From Vandammella animalimorsus (GTDB lineage Bacteria > Pseudomonadota > Gammaproteobacteria > Burkholderiales > Burkholderiaceae_C), in assembly GCF_002285265.1 (NCBI RefSeq), contig NZ_NSJB01000001.1, forward strand, positions 620,001 to 684,000: a stretch of 64,000 nt of DNA, given 5' to 3'. The notes below the pieces were generated by a model that had not been told where the DNA came from, did not search any database, and saw nothing but the letters and a program-made list of their open reading frames with translations. The position numbers and the translations under genes were made by a program. This document shows positions 33,455 through 42,876 of this stretch, piece after piece (position 1 is the first letter of the stretch; every line of letters begins with the position of its first letter).

Positions 33455-35323
33455 CTACTTGTCAAACCAACTGGGCAGGCCGATGACGTAGCTCTCGGGC
33501 TGGCCGCTGCCAAAGTTGCTGGCGAAGATGATGCGGCTCAAGTCCCGTGAGGCGCTGGCCTGCGGCTCCAGGAAGTAGGCCTGTGCGCCGGGCAGCTGGT
33601 GGAAGTCGTTGGAGTTGCGAATGTGCGCCACGTTCAGCACCCGGCCGCCGGGCTTGAGCTCGGCCAGGATCACCTTCTGGTACTGCGCGCGCCGGTGGCG
33701 CGAGGGGAACTCGGTAACCTCGTTGCCCGAGCCGGGCGGGTCCTCGTACCTGCGGCCGTCCTTGTAGGTGGAAATCACCACCCAGCCGGGCTTGTCAAAG
33801 GCCTGCCCGCTGATGTGCAGGGCGTAGAACTCGCCGCGCGCCGGGTAGATCTCCAGCAGAGGGAAGCGCTGCATCGTGTCGATGTTGATGGCCTGCACGT
33901 GGCCCAGCGTGGCCGGGTCGCTGCCGTCGTCGGCCCAGACGAAGAAATCCTCGCCATTCGGGCCAAAGGCCAGGTCCGAATGCCCGGAGTACTTGGCCAG
34001 CTGCTTGACCTGGCTGAAATCGCGCGTGTAGGCATAGGCGCTGCCCCAGGATGGCACGACGTACTTGCCGCTGGCGGAAATGCTGACGTGGTCTGGCCGC
34101 GCGCCCGGCACAGGAAAGCGATCGGCATCGAGCGTGCCGACGATTTTCTTTTCCACCAGATCCAGCGTCAGCAGCCCATAGACCTTGACGCGCTGGCTGG
34201 CGCTGTCGTAGCGCGTGGCCATCAGGCCCATGTAACGGCCATCGGCGCTGGTCGTGCCTTCGTTGTAGGTCCAGTAATCGCTGGCCTCGGGCCAGGGGGT
34301 CTTGCCGGTGAAGTCAAACAGCACCTGCTTGTTCTCGGTCTCCACGTCCAGCACCCACCAGACCATGCGCTGGCCGTTGGAGGTCATGAACAGCTTGCGC
34401 GGATCGCTGGGGTGCCAGATCGGCTCGGCCGCGCCGCCCAGCGCGCCGATCTTCTTGATCTTCTGGAACGTCTTGGCGTCGTACAGATACCAGGCGCCAT
34501 TGCCGCCCCAGGCCAGATAGCGGCTGTTGTCGGCATTGAAGGCCTGGCGGCGGCTGTAGAAATGGCGCACGCGGCGCAGGCCGCTGCCATCGGGCTCGGC
34601 CTCGCTGGCGGCCGTGGCCCGGTAGATGCGCACGCCGTAGGCCGGATCGATGAAGGCATCGTCTAGCCCTTGCGCGCGCGGCGGCCTGGGCGCCGGCGCG
34701 ATCGGATCCAGCGACAAGGGGCGCAGGCGGAAGTCGCGCGCGTACAGCCCGTCGAATGGATTTTGCGCAACGGGCGCAGGGGCCGGAGCTGACGGCTGCG
34801 GCGCAGGCGGTTGAGGTGCAGGCGGCTGCGGAGCCGGCGCCGGAGGTTGAGGCGCGGGCGGTTGTGGGGCTGGAGGCTGTGGCGCAGGCGGTTGCGGCGC
34901 TGGTGGTTGAGGTGCGGGCGGCTGCGGAGCCGGTGCCGGTGCCGGTGCGGGAGGTTGAGGCGCGGGCGGTTGCGGCGCTGGCGATGGCGGCTGAGGCGCC
35001 GGCGGCTGCGGAACAGGTGCCGGGGGTTCAGGCGCAGGCGCAGGCGGTTGTGGTGCCGGCTGCGGTGCCGGAGGCTGTGGCGCAGGTGGCTGCGGTGCAG
35101 GTGGTCGCGGCGCAGGCCCTGGCGCAGGAGGGGCGATGGGCCCGCCAGGCGTGCCGGGCGCGGGTGTCGGCGCAGGTGTTGGCGCCGGGGCTGGCGAATC
35201 CACGGGCGGTGGCGGGGGCGGGTTCAATGGCCCGTCGCCATCGCCACCGCCACAGGCGGAGACGGACAGGGCCACGGCCGTGCACAGGGCGCAGATGCGC
35301 ATCAGTTGTTGGTGGTGCCTCAT
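33455..35323 (-). CDS. Proline-rich beta-propeller-like lipoprotein
   Basis: Encodes 622 residues. A signal peptide ends in a lipobox with Cys24 (SVSAC followed by GGG). Residues 35-185 are almost only Pro, Ala, Gln in repeats of PPAPQ, a rigid spacer likely holding the rest away from the membrane. Residues from about 190 on contain repeated DLAFGPNGEDFF, YLAWGGNGAWYLYD, KLFMTSNGQRMVWWVLD units that suggest a WD40/TolB-like propeller. AGGAGA at 35331-35336 supports the ATG at 35323. It lies 66 bases behind the last DUF1501 gene and shares the array's anchoring style. Function unknown. Confidence 0.75.
   Translation of the reverse strand: MRHHQQLMRICALCTAVALSVSACGGGDGDGPLNPPPPPPVDSPAPAPTPAPTPAPGTPGGPIAPPAPGPAPRPPAPQPPAPQPPAPQPAPQPPAPAPEPPAPVPQPPAPQPPSPAPQPPAPQPPAPAPAPAPQPPAPQPPAPQPPAPQPPAPQPPAPQPPAPAPQPPAPQPPAPQPSAPAPAPVAQNPFDGLYARDFRLRPLSLDPIAPAPRPPRAQGLDDAFIDPAYGVRIYRATAASEAEPDGSGLRRVRHFYSRRQAFNADNSRYLAWGGNGAWYLYDAKTFQKIKKIGALGGAAEPIWHPSDPRKLFMTSNGQRMVWWVLDVETENKQVLFDFTGKTPWPEASDYWTYNEGTTSADGRYMGLMATRYDSASQRVKVYGLLTLDLVEKKIVGTLDADRFPVPGARPDHVSISASGKYVVPSWGSAYAYTRDFSQVKQLAKYSGHSDLAFGPNGEDFFVWADDGSDPATLGHVQAINIDTMQRFPLLEIYPARGEFYALHISGQAFDKPGWVVISTYKDGRRYEDPPGSGNEVTEFPSRHRRAQYQKVILAELKPGGRVLNVAHIRNSNDFHQLPGAQAYFLEPQASASRDLSRIIFASNFGSGQPESYVIGLPSWFDK
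34769..35221 (-). repeat. Proline-rich coding repeat (PPAPQ units)
   Basis: About 450 bases encode degenerate PPAPQ and PAPAP repeats within the propeller lipoprotein. The DNA is a low-complexity mix of GGCGCAGGCGGTT-type units, prone to slippage and length change. Confidence 0.85.
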
Positions 35324-35389
35324 GAAACTCTCTCCTGAACGCTTGCAATGCCAAGGCCGCTGCGCCAAGCGCCGCGCGCGCGGCCATGC

Positions 35390-36805
35390 TCAGTGGAAAA
35401 ACCCCAGATCGCGCTGCGAGAAGCGGCCGATGTTGGGCACCACCAGCGGCAAATCCGAGTCGGGCACGCCAAACCATTTGGCCAGGGTGGCCGCGTACTG
35501 GTCCACCGAAGTGGTGGGCAGCAGGCGGCCCTGGCCGATGTCATGGCCTGTGGCCGGATCGAACTCGGCGTCCTGCTCGTACACGGGCGTGCTGCCGTAC
35601 AAGTCCCGGCCCTTGACGGCGTCGCCGACGATGAAGTGCGTGCCGCCCCAGCCGTGGTCGGAGCCATCGCCGTTGGCCACCATGCAGCGGCCAAATTCCG
35701 AGGCCGTGAAGGCCGTCACGCTCTGGCCCAGGTCGAGCTTTTTCATGGTCTCGTAAAAGCCCACCAGCGCGTTGTTGAGCTCGGTCAACAGCGGCGGGTG
35801 CAGCTTGCGCAGGTCGCTGTGGTTGTCAAATCCGCCCAGGGAGACGAGAAACACCTGGCGGCGCACGCCAATGGTGTTGCGCCCGGCAATCAGCCTGGCC
35901 ACCATGGCCAGCTGCTTGCCCAGTGTGCTTTTGGGGATGGCCGCCGCCAGGCTGTCAGGCGCAGTGCTCAGCGCGTTCTGCACCACGTCGCTGGCCTGCA
36001 GCGAGCGGCGCATCAAGCGGTTGAGCTCGTTTTCCAGCATGTGCTGGCGCGATTGGGTGATCAGCGTGCGCAAGGCGCTGATGCAGGTGGCGTTGTTGCT
36101 GCACGCGCCCCACAGGCCGTTGAAGTCGCGCAGCTGCTCGCTGCCGTCCACGCCGATGCGGTAGGCCAGCGCGCTGTCGCCGGCGAGAAACACCGCATTG
36201 CCCGATGCGTTGATGCAGGCAAAGGTGGCGTTGCTCGCGCCGCTGGAGAGCGCCAGATCGCCCAGCGTGCCGCCCCAGCCCTTGACCGAGCCCTCGGGCT
36301 TGGTGCTTTGCCAGACGGATTGCTGGTCGTTGTGCGAGAACAGCTTGGGCGGCAGTGGCATGGCCCCTTGCTTGTACTGCGGCAGGCTCATGGGGCTGAG
36401 CAGCGGGCCGACGTTTTGCTGAATGGCCAGGGCCCCGGCATCGAACAGCTGCCCCAACCCGGCCAGCTGCGGCGCCAGGGCAAATTGCCGGCCTGCGGCC
36501 TGCGCGCTGGCCGGCGCCAGCGTGGTGGCCGCCAGGCTTGAGCGCCCCAGCGCCAGCGACTGGCGCATCCGGGCGTAGGCGGCATAGCCGGCATCGTCCA
36601 CGCGCACCAGGGTGTTGCCGTGGTCGTTGCCGCCGTAGAGGAAGACGCACACCAGCGCCTTGTAGTCGCCGCTGGGAGCGTTGAAGGCCGCGGCCTCGCC
36701 CATGGCCGCCAGGTTCACGGCCCAGGGCGCGGCCACGCCGGCCAGGCCCAGCTGGCCAAAGCGCCGCAAAAAAGCGCGCCGCGAAGTGGTATTGAAATCA
36801 TCCAT
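35390..36805 (-). CDS. DUF1501 protein, array pair 1 (twin-arginine exported, alkaline-phosphatase-like)
   Basis: Encodes 471 residues. The N-terminus holds a Tat motif SRRAFLRRFG (residues 8-17) and a hydrophobic stretch. Metal-site-like motifs of the DUF1501/sulfatase-like fold are present: YGGNDHGN (57-64), SHNDQQSVW, GGFDNH, SEFGR and DHGWGGTHF. The fold belongs to the alkaline phosphatase superfamily, but no substrate is known. It starts 15 bases after DUF1800 copy 1 with GAGG upstream. It is about the same length as the other two array copies and more diverged at the C-terminus. Confidence 0.88.
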   Translation of the reverse strand: MDDFNTTSRRAFLRRFGQLGLAGVAAPWAVNLAAMGEAAAFNAPSGDYKALVCVFLYGGNDHGNTLVRVDDAGYAAYARMRQSLALGRSSLAATTLAPASAQAAGRQFALAPQLAGLGQLFDAGALAIQQNVGPLLSPMSLPQYKQGAMPLPPKLFSHNDQQSVWQSTKPEGSVKGWGGTLGDLALSSGASNATFACINASGNAVFLAGDSALAYRIGVDGSEQLRDFNGLWGACSNNATCISALRTLITQSRQHMLENELNRLMRRSLQASDVVQNALSTAPDSLAAAIPKSTLGKQLAMVARLIAGRNTIGVRRQVFLVSLGGFDNHSDLRKLHPPLLTELNNALVGFYETMKKLDLGQSVTAFTASEFGRCMVANGDGSDHGWGGTHFIVGDAVKGRDLYGSTPVYEQDAEFDPATGHDIGQGRLLPTTSVDQYAATLAKWFGVPDSDLPLVVPNIGRFSQRDLGFFH

Positions 36806-36820
36806 GGCTGGGCCTCTTCC

Positions 36821-38965
36821 TCACTTCTGAACAATGTATTCAGGGCAGCTCATCACCAGCAGGATGGCGGCGCAAACCCGGTTCTTGTCGCCCTCCTGCC
36901 AGTCCAGCGGCACGGCCTGCACGGCCTGCACGATGGTTTGCACCGTCTCTGGCGAGAGCTGCCCGCCGGCCAGCAGCAGGTTCATGCGCTCGACCAGCTG
37001 CTGCGGCTTCGTGGCCAGCGCCAGCTCTGCGGTATAGACCCCGGCCACGGGGTACCAGTCGCGCACCAGCGCCGTCATCAGGTTGATGTAGCGCACCACC
37101 GTGTACTCATCCATGATCTGGAACTCCGGCGCGGTGGCGCCCTGCGTGGCCATTTCGGTGTGCGGCGGCACGAAGCCGGGGCGAAAGAAGTTGAACACCG
37201 AGGCGCTGTCGAACGGGCTTTGCCCCAGGTCTTCGGCCAGGCTCCACAGCGGGAACGTGCCGCTGGCGGCCACTTTGGGGTTTTTGCGCGCCTTGAAGGT
37301 CGCGCCCCATTGCGCCACGCGCAGCATGGGCTCGCGCAGCTTGCCAAACGTGCGCCCTGCCCTGCCCGGCCCGGCGGCGATGGCCTCGGGGTCGAGCAAG
37401 ATGGCCTTGAGCACGGCCTTCATGTCGCCGCGCTGGCCTGCGCCATTGTTGGCAAAGGCCGCCGCCACGCGCGCCACGTACTGCGCGCTGGGGTGGCTGG
37501 TGACCAGGCGCTGGATCAGCTGGCGGCCGATGAAGGGCCCGACGTTGGGGTGGTTGAACAGCAAATCCAGCGCCCAGTCCAGCTTGCGCCGCGCCGGCTC
37601 GGAGCCCGCCATGGTCTGGCCAAACAGCGTCACGTCCTCGGTGGCGTGCCAGTCGGGCCTGAGGGCCATGGGGTTGCGCACGCGCTGCGGGTTCGTGGCG
37701 CGCACATGGCCTCTCTCGTCGTAGTCCCAACCGGTGAAGATGCGCGCCATGTTGGTGACGGTCTCCTGCGTGTAGGTCTCAATCGGCTTGCCGCCTGCCA
37801 TTTTCAGGCTACCGTCCTGGTTGAGCTCATGCAGACCAATGGAGAACAGCTGCATGACCTCGCGCGCGTAGTTCTCATCGGGGATGCGACCGGTCTGCGG
37901 ATCGCCACGGCGGTTGCCGCGGCTGCTCAGGTACGCGCCCATGGCCGGGCTGAGCGAGACATCGCCCAGCAGCGTGCGGTAGTTGCCAAAGGCATTGCGC
38001 ATCAGCATGTCCCAATAGGCGGCCACGGCAAACGAAGGCGACTCGATGGGCAGCCCGGTGTTGGAGATGACGAAGATCTCCGACAGCGCCAGCGCCACCC
38101 GCTTGCGCAGCCCATCGACAGGGTTCATCAGCAGCGCCCACATCATGTGGGTGGCGAACTCGTGCGAGTACAGGGCCGCTATGCGGTTGGCCCCCTCGCG
38201 CAGCAGCCAGTCCCAGCCCGTCATCTCCGACTGCGCCGCCCCCAGCTTGCCATCCAGCCAGGGCTCATAGCCCTGGCGCTGGATGTCGGCGATGTCCTGC
38301 TCGGTGACGTAGTACTGCGCGCGCAGGATGAAGGTCGCCGCCTCGGCGGGCGTTTGTGGCCGGGGCAAGCCCGGTGCTGGCGCCGGGCTGGGGGCTGGCG
38401 CAGGCGCTGGGCTGGGCGTTGGCGTGGGGGCCGGGGCAGGTGTCGGGCTTGGCGCCGGCGTGGGCGATGGCGTCGGGCCAGGCGGCGCGGGCGTTGGTGC
38501 CGGGCCAGGGGTTGGCGCGGGCGAAGGCGAAGGCGTGGGCGTAGGTGCCGGCGGCGGTGTCGGCACGGGCGCGGGCGCCGGGGCCGGAATGGGCGCTGGC
38601 GGGCGGTTCGGGTCTGGCGGCGGGCCAGCCACTGGCGGGTTTTGCGGCGCGCCGCCCGGTGTGGGCGCCGGGCTCGGGCCGGGGTTGGGCCCGGGCGCAG
38701 GCGGCATGCCCGGCGCGGGCGGGGCCGCACCATCGCCCCCGCCGCCGCAAGCTGCCAGGGTAAAGGCCAGCATGGTCGACAGACTGCCGACATTGCGCAG
38801 CGCTGGCGAACCCAGCGCCGCGCCAACACCCAGCAGGCTGCCCAGCAAGTGCCTGCCTTGCGGTGCCGTAGCAGGCAAGGCAGCTGGCTGGGCCTGTTCT
38901 GGCTTGCTCTGCCCAGCCAGCGGGCCTGGTGCATCACCCAGCGGGCGAGAGGATGAACTCGACAT
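36821..38965 (-). CDS. DUF1800 protein, array pair 1
   Basis: Encodes 714 residues. Residues 1-72 are a long extension ending in a hydrophobic segment and lipobox-like LAAC with Cys73; residues 81-204 are Pro/Ala/Thr-rich; from 205 the DUF1800 domain begins (RPQTPAEAA). Typical strings: NAFGNYRTLLGDVSLSPAMG, RIPDENYAREVMQLFSIGLHELN, IFTGWDYD, FIGRQLIQRLVTSHPS, SVFNFFRPG. AGGGGG before the ATG at 38965 supports the start. It is followed directly by its DUF1501 partner. The role of DUF1800 is not known. Confidence 0.88.
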   Translation of the reverse strand: MSSSSSRPLGDAPGPLAGQSKPEQAQPAALPATAPQGRHLLGSLLGVGAALGSPALRNVGSLSTMLAFTLAACGGGGDGAAPPAPGMPPAPGPNPGPSPAPTPGGAPQNPPVAGPPPDPNRPPAPIPAPAPAPVPTPPPAPTPTPSPSPAPTPGPAPTPAPPGPTPSPTPAPSPTPAPAPTPTPSPAPAPAPSPAPAPGLPRPQTPAEAATFILRAQYYVTEQDIADIQRQGYEPWLDGKLGAAQSEMTGWDWLLREGANRIAALYSHEFATHMMWALLMNPVDGLRKRVALALSEIFVISNTGLPIESPSFAVAAYWDMLMRNAFGNYRTLLGDVSLSPAMGAYLSSRGNRRGDPQTGRIPDENYAREVMQLFSIGLHELNQDGSLKMAGGKPIETYTQETVTNMARIFTGWDYDERGHVRATNPQRVRNPMALRPDWHATEDVTLFGQTMAGSEPARRKLDWALDLLFNHPNVGPFIGRQLIQRLVTSHPSAQYVARVAAAFANNGAGQRGDMKAVLKAILLDPEAIAAGPGRAGRTFGKLREPMLRVAQWGATFKARKNPKVAASGTFPLWSLAEDLGQSPFDSASVFNFFRPGFVPPHTEMATQGATAPEFQIMDEYTVVRYINLMTALVRDWYPVAGVYTAELALATKPQQLVERMNLLLAGGQLSPETVQTIVQAVQAVPLDWQEGDKNRVCAAILLVMSCPEYIVQK

Positions 38966-39097
38966 CGCGTACCCCCTATGACGACTCAAGGTGTCGCAGA
39001 CCATGAAAAGGCGCTGCAGCCTAGCCTGGCGGCAAGGCCAGGCCCCAGCGCAACGCCCAATCGCCCCAAGCCCACAAGGCGCTTGAGACCTGTGCGG

Positions 39098-40507
39098 TTA
39101 GCCAAAGAATCCCAGGTTGGAGCTGGCAAAGTTGCCGATATTGGGCACGACCAGGCGCATCTCCGAATCGCTCACGCCGAACCAGCGCGCCAGCGTGGCG
39201 GCGTATTCGTCCACCGAGGCGGTGGGGATCATGCGCCCCTGGCCCACGTCCAGGCCAGTGCTGGGGTCGTAGTCCGCATCGACGTGGTAGATCGGCGTCT
39301 TGCCGTAAATGCCACCCTTGACCGCACCGCCCAGCACCATGTGGGTGCTGCCCCAGCCGTGGTCGGAGCCATTGCCGTTGGTGACCATGCAGCGCCCGAA
39401 CTCCGAGGCGGTGAAGGCTGTGACCTGCTCGGCCATGTTCAGCTTGCGCATGCTTTCGTAGAAGCCATAGAGCGCGTCGTTGAGCTCGGTGAGCTTTTCC
39501 GGGTGGCGCGTGGCGAGCAGGGCGTGGTCGTCAAAACCCGACAGCGAGACGAAGAACACCTGGCGGCGCACGCCAATGGCGCGGTTGCCGGCGATGAGCC
39601 GGGCCACGATGGCCAGCTGCTTGCCCAAATTGGTATCGGGGATGTCCGAGACCTTGTCCTCCGTGCCAATGGCCAGCATGGCATCGACCTGGTCGCTGGC
39701 GGCCATGGAGCGGCGCATCATGCGGTTGAGTTCTTCTTCGAGCATGTGCGGGCGCGCCTCGGTCACCAACTCGTGCAGCACGTCCTGGCATTGCCTGGTG
39801 CCGATGCAGCCGCCGGACTGGTTGTTGAAATCGCGCACCCGCGCCGCGCCCTGGGTACTGATGCGGTAGGTCAGCGCGCTCTGGCCGGAGATGAACACCG
39901 CCTGGCCTGCGGCCGAGATGCAGGCAAAGGTGGAGTTGGTCGCGCCGCTGGCCAGCGCCAAATCGCCCATGGCCCCGCCCCAGCCCTTGACCGAGCCTTC
40001 GGCGTGCGAGCTTTGCCAGACGGACTGCTGGTCGTTGTGCGAGAACAGCTTGGGCGGCAGCGGCACCGAGCGTCTGCGGTATTGCTCCAGCGTCGTGGGC
40101 ACGATCAGCGGGCCGACGTTTTGTTGGATGGCCAGTACCCCCTGGTCGTAGAGCTTTTTCAGCTTGCCCAGCTGCGGCGCCAGCGCAAAGCGCTGGCCGC
40201 TGGGCTGGCCTGCGCTGGCTGCCAGCGTGGTGGCCGCCAGGCTGGCGCGCGCGGTGGCAAAGCCCGCACGCATCTTCGCGTAGGAGGCGTAGCCGGCATC
40301 ATCGACGCGGATCAGCGTGTTGCCGTTGTCGTTGCCGCCGTAGAGGAACACGCACACCAAGGCCTTGTAATCGCCGCCGGCATTGAAGGCGGCGGCCTCG
40401 CTGATGGCTGCCAGATTCATCGCCCAGGGCGCAGCCGCACCGGCCAGCCCCAGTTGCCCGAAACGGCGCAGGAAGGCGCGGCGCGAAGTGGTATTGAAAT
40501 CGTCCAT
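39098..40507 (-). CDS. DUF1501 protein, array pair 2
   Basis: Encodes 469 residues closely related to the pair 1 and pair 3 copies. Tat motif SRRAFLRRFG near the N-terminus; YGGNDNGNTL, SHNDQQSVW, GFDDHALL, SEFGR and DHGWGSTHM at the conserved places. The second metal-type segment reads DDH rather than DNH, a small change between paralogues. The ATG at 40505-40507 is used; a GTG three codons upstream is possible. It lies 19 bases after DUF1800 copy 2. Confidence 0.9.
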   Translation of the reverse strand: MDDFNTTSRRAFLRRFGQLGLAGAAAPWAMNLAAISEAAAFNAGGDYKALVCVFLYGGNDNGNTLIRVDDAGYASYAKMRAGFATARASLAATTLAASAGQPSGQRFALAPQLGKLKKLYDQGVLAIQQNVGPLIVPTTLEQYRRRSVPLPPKLFSHNDQQSVWQSSHAEGSVKGWGGAMGDLALASGATNSTFACISAAGQAVFISGQSALTYRISTQGAARVRDFNNQSGGCIGTRQCQDVLHELVTEARPHMLEEELNRMMRRSMAASDQVDAMLAIGTEDKVSDIPDTNLGKQLAIVARLIAGNRAIGVRRQVFFVSLSGFDDHALLATRHPEKLTELNDALYGFYESMRKLNMAEQVTAFTASEFGRCMVTNGNGSDHGWGSTHMVLGGAVKGGIYGKTPIYHVDADYDPSTGLDVGQGRMIPTASVDEYAATLARWFGVSDSEMRLVVPNIGNFASSNLGFFG

Positions 40508-40526
40508 GATTGGCACCTTTTCTTTG

Positions 40527-42650
40527 TTATTTCTGCACGATGTACTCGGGGCAGCACATCACCATGAAGATGGCTGCGCGCACGCGGTTGGTGCGTGACT
40601 CATCGCCGCCGCCAATCCAGACGGATTCGGCCGCCTGGGCAATGCGCTCGACCGTGCGCTGCGACAGCTGGCCACCGGCCAGTATCAGGTTCAGGTAGCG
40701 CACCAGCCGCAGGGGCTCATCCACCATCGTCAGCTCATGGCGGTAGTCGCCCTCCACCTGGTGCCAGCTGCGCAGCAGCGCATTCATGGTGTTGATGTAA
40801 CCCACGACCGTGTATTCATCGAGGATCTGGAACTCCGGCGCCGTGGCCCCCTTGGCCGCCATGGCCGTCTGCGGCGGGATGTAGCCAGGGCGGAAGAAGT
40901 TGAACACCGACATGCTGTTGAGCGGCGTCTGGCCTACGTATTCCGTCAGGTCGTACATGGGAAAGGAGGCCCTGTTGGGCGCGCCGGGCCTTTTGCGCGC
41001 CTTGAAGGTCGCGCCCCATTGGGCAATGCGCAGCATGGGCTCGCGCAGCTTGCCAAAGTCGCTGGGGGCTTGGCCCTCGGTGGCGGCCATCACTTCCGGG
41101 TCCAGCAGCACAGCCTTGATCACGGCCTTGAGGTCGCCGCGCTGGCCGCGGCCGTTGTTGGCAAAGGCCGCCGCCACGCGCGCCACGTACTGCGCGCTGG
41201 GGTGGCTGGTGACCAGGCGCTGGATCAGCTGGCGGCCGATGAAGGGTCCGACGTTGGGGTGGTTGAACAGCAGATCCAGCGCCCAGTCCAGCTTGCGCCG
41301 CGCCGGCTCGGAGCCCGCCATGGTCTGGCCAAACAGCGTCACGTCCTCGGTGGCGTGCCAGTCGGGCTTGAGGGCCATGGGGTTGCGCACGCGCTGCGGG
41401 TTCGTGGCGCGCACGTGGCCTCTCTCGTCGTAGTCCCAGCCGGTGAAGATGCGCGCCATGTTGGTCACGGTCTCCTGCGTGTAGGTCTCGATCGGCTTGC
41501 CGCCTGCCAGCTTCAGGCTGCCGTCCTGGTTGAGCTCATGCAGGCCGATGGAGAACAGCTGCATCACCTCGCGCGCGTAGTTCTCATCGGGGATGCGGCC
41601 CGTGCGCGGATTGGCGCGGCGGTTGCCGCGGCTGCTCAGGTACGCGCCCATGGCCGGGTTGAGCGAAATCTCGCCCAGCAGCGTGCGGTAGTTGCCAAAG
41701 GCATTGCGCATCAGCAAGTCCCAATACGCCGCCATGGCAAAGGTGGGGGACTCGATCAATACCTCACGGCTGGCCACCACGAGGATTTCCGACCAGGCCA
41801 GCGCCACCCGCTTGCGCATGCCATCGACGGGGTTCATCAGCATGAACCACGACATATAGCCCGTGTGCTGCGTGTTGAGGTGCTCCTCGGTGTTCAGGCC
41901 TTCGCGCATGGCCCATTGCCAGCCGGTCATCTCGCGCTGCGGCGCGGCCAGCTGCGCATCCAGCCAGGGCTCATAGCCCATGCGCTGGATGTCCTCGATG
42001 TCCTTTGGCGTCACGAAATGCTGGCAGCGCAGAATGAACGAGGCCGCCTGCTCGGGCGTTTGAGGCCGCCGCACGGATGGCGACGGTGAGGGCGATGGAC
42101 TGGGCGCTGGCGAAGGCACCGGGCCTGGAGCTGGCGCCGGGCCTGGAGCCGGCGCTGGTGTTGGCGCGGGCGAAGGTGTGGGCGCGGGTGAAGGTGTGGG
42201 CGCGGGCGTGGGTGCCGGCGGCGGTGTGGGCACAGGCGCGGGCGCCGGGGCCGGCGGAATGGGCGCGGGCGGGCGGTTCGGGTCTGGCGGTGGGCCGGCC
42301 ACTGGCGGGTTTTGCGGCGCGCCACCCGGCGCGGGCGCCGGTGTTGGGCCCGGGTTGGGGCCGGGCGCTGGCGGCATGCCTGGCGCAGGCGGGGCCGCAT
42401 CGTCGCCCCCGCCGCCGCAGGCGGCCAGGGTAAAGGCCACCATGGCCGCCAGGCCGCTGGAGCTGCGCAGCGCCGATCCAGCCAGGGCGGAGCCCACGCC
42501 CAGCAGGCTGCCCAGCGAAATCTGCGCGGCATCGGCAGGCGGCGCAGGCACCGCCTGGGCCGTGCTCGCCGCAGGCTCGCGCTGCGGCATTGGCTGGCCC
42601 GGCTGCTCAGGCCGTGGCTCTTGCTCGGTTTGTGGTGATTCAATCTTCAT
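40527..42650 (-). CDS. DUF1800 protein, array pair 2
   Basis: Encodes 707 residues with the same layout as copy 1: N-terminal extension, lipobox-like LAAC with Cys78, Pro-rich linker (86-192), then the DUF1800 domain. AAAGGG eight bases before the ATG supports the start at 42650. Its middle coding stretch (about 41150-41515) is nearly identical in DNA to 37430-37800 of copy 1, far closer than the flanks, a sign of gene conversion. Confidence 0.88.
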   Translation of the reverse strand: MKIESPQTEQEPRPEQPGQPMPQREPAASTAQAVPAPPADAAQISLGSLLGVGSALAGSALRSSSGLAAMVAFTLAACGGGGDDAAPPAPGMPPAPGPNPGPTPAPAPGGAPQNPPVAGPPPDPNRPPAPIPPAPAPAPVPTPPPAPTPAPTPSPAPTPSPAPTPAPAPGPAPAPGPVPSPAPSPSPSPSPSVRRPQTPEQAASFILRCQHFVTPKDIEDIQRMGYEPWLDAQLAAPQREMTGWQWAMREGLNTEEHLNTQHTGYMSWFMLMNPVDGMRKRVALAWSEILVVASREVLIESPTFAMAAYWDLLMRNAFGNYRTLLGEISLNPAMGAYLSSRGNRRANPRTGRIPDENYAREVMQLFSIGLHELNQDGSLKLAGGKPIETYTQETVTNMARIFTGWDYDERGHVRATNPQRVRNPMALKPDWHATEDVTLFGQTMAGSEPARRKLDWALDLLFNHPNVGPFIGRQLIQRLVTSHPSAQYVARVAAAFANNGRGQRGDLKAVIKAVLLDPEVMAATEGQAPSDFGKLREPMLRIAQWGATFKARKRPGAPNRASFPMYDLTEYVGQTPLNSMSVFNFFRPGYIPPQTAMAAKGATAPEFQILDEYTVVGYINTMNALLRSWHQVEGDYRHELTMVDEPLRLVRYLNLILAGGQLSQRTVERIAQAAESVWIGGGDESRTNRVRAAIFMVMCCPEYIVQK

Positions 42651-42876
42651 GGCAACAGCCCTTTTACTGTCAATTTCAAACCCGCAGCTGTGCTGCATGC
42701 GGCTGGCTCAAGCCAACACCGCCACATGGCCTGCGGGCAGTTCATCGATCATTGCGGCTTGGACGCCTTGGGCAAAACAGCGCTGCTTGGGGGCCAGGCT
42801 GCAAACCGCAGCCCGCGCCCAGTCGGCATCGGTTTTGGCCCAGGGCCTCAGGCCTGTTCAAAATCTCAGCGCGGCC

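Noticed and set aside
34769-35221. Regular short repeats that could suggest a CRISPR array or minisatellite
   Set aside because: There are no spacers of constant length; the repeat unit follows codons and encodes PPAPQ within an intact gene.
38328-38981. Gly/Ala/Val-rich plus-strand open frame resembling an elastin-like or PE-PGRS protein
   Set aside because: It is simply the reverse strand of the proline stalk of DUF1800 copy 1; the same happens at copies 2 and 3 and at the propeller lipoprotein.
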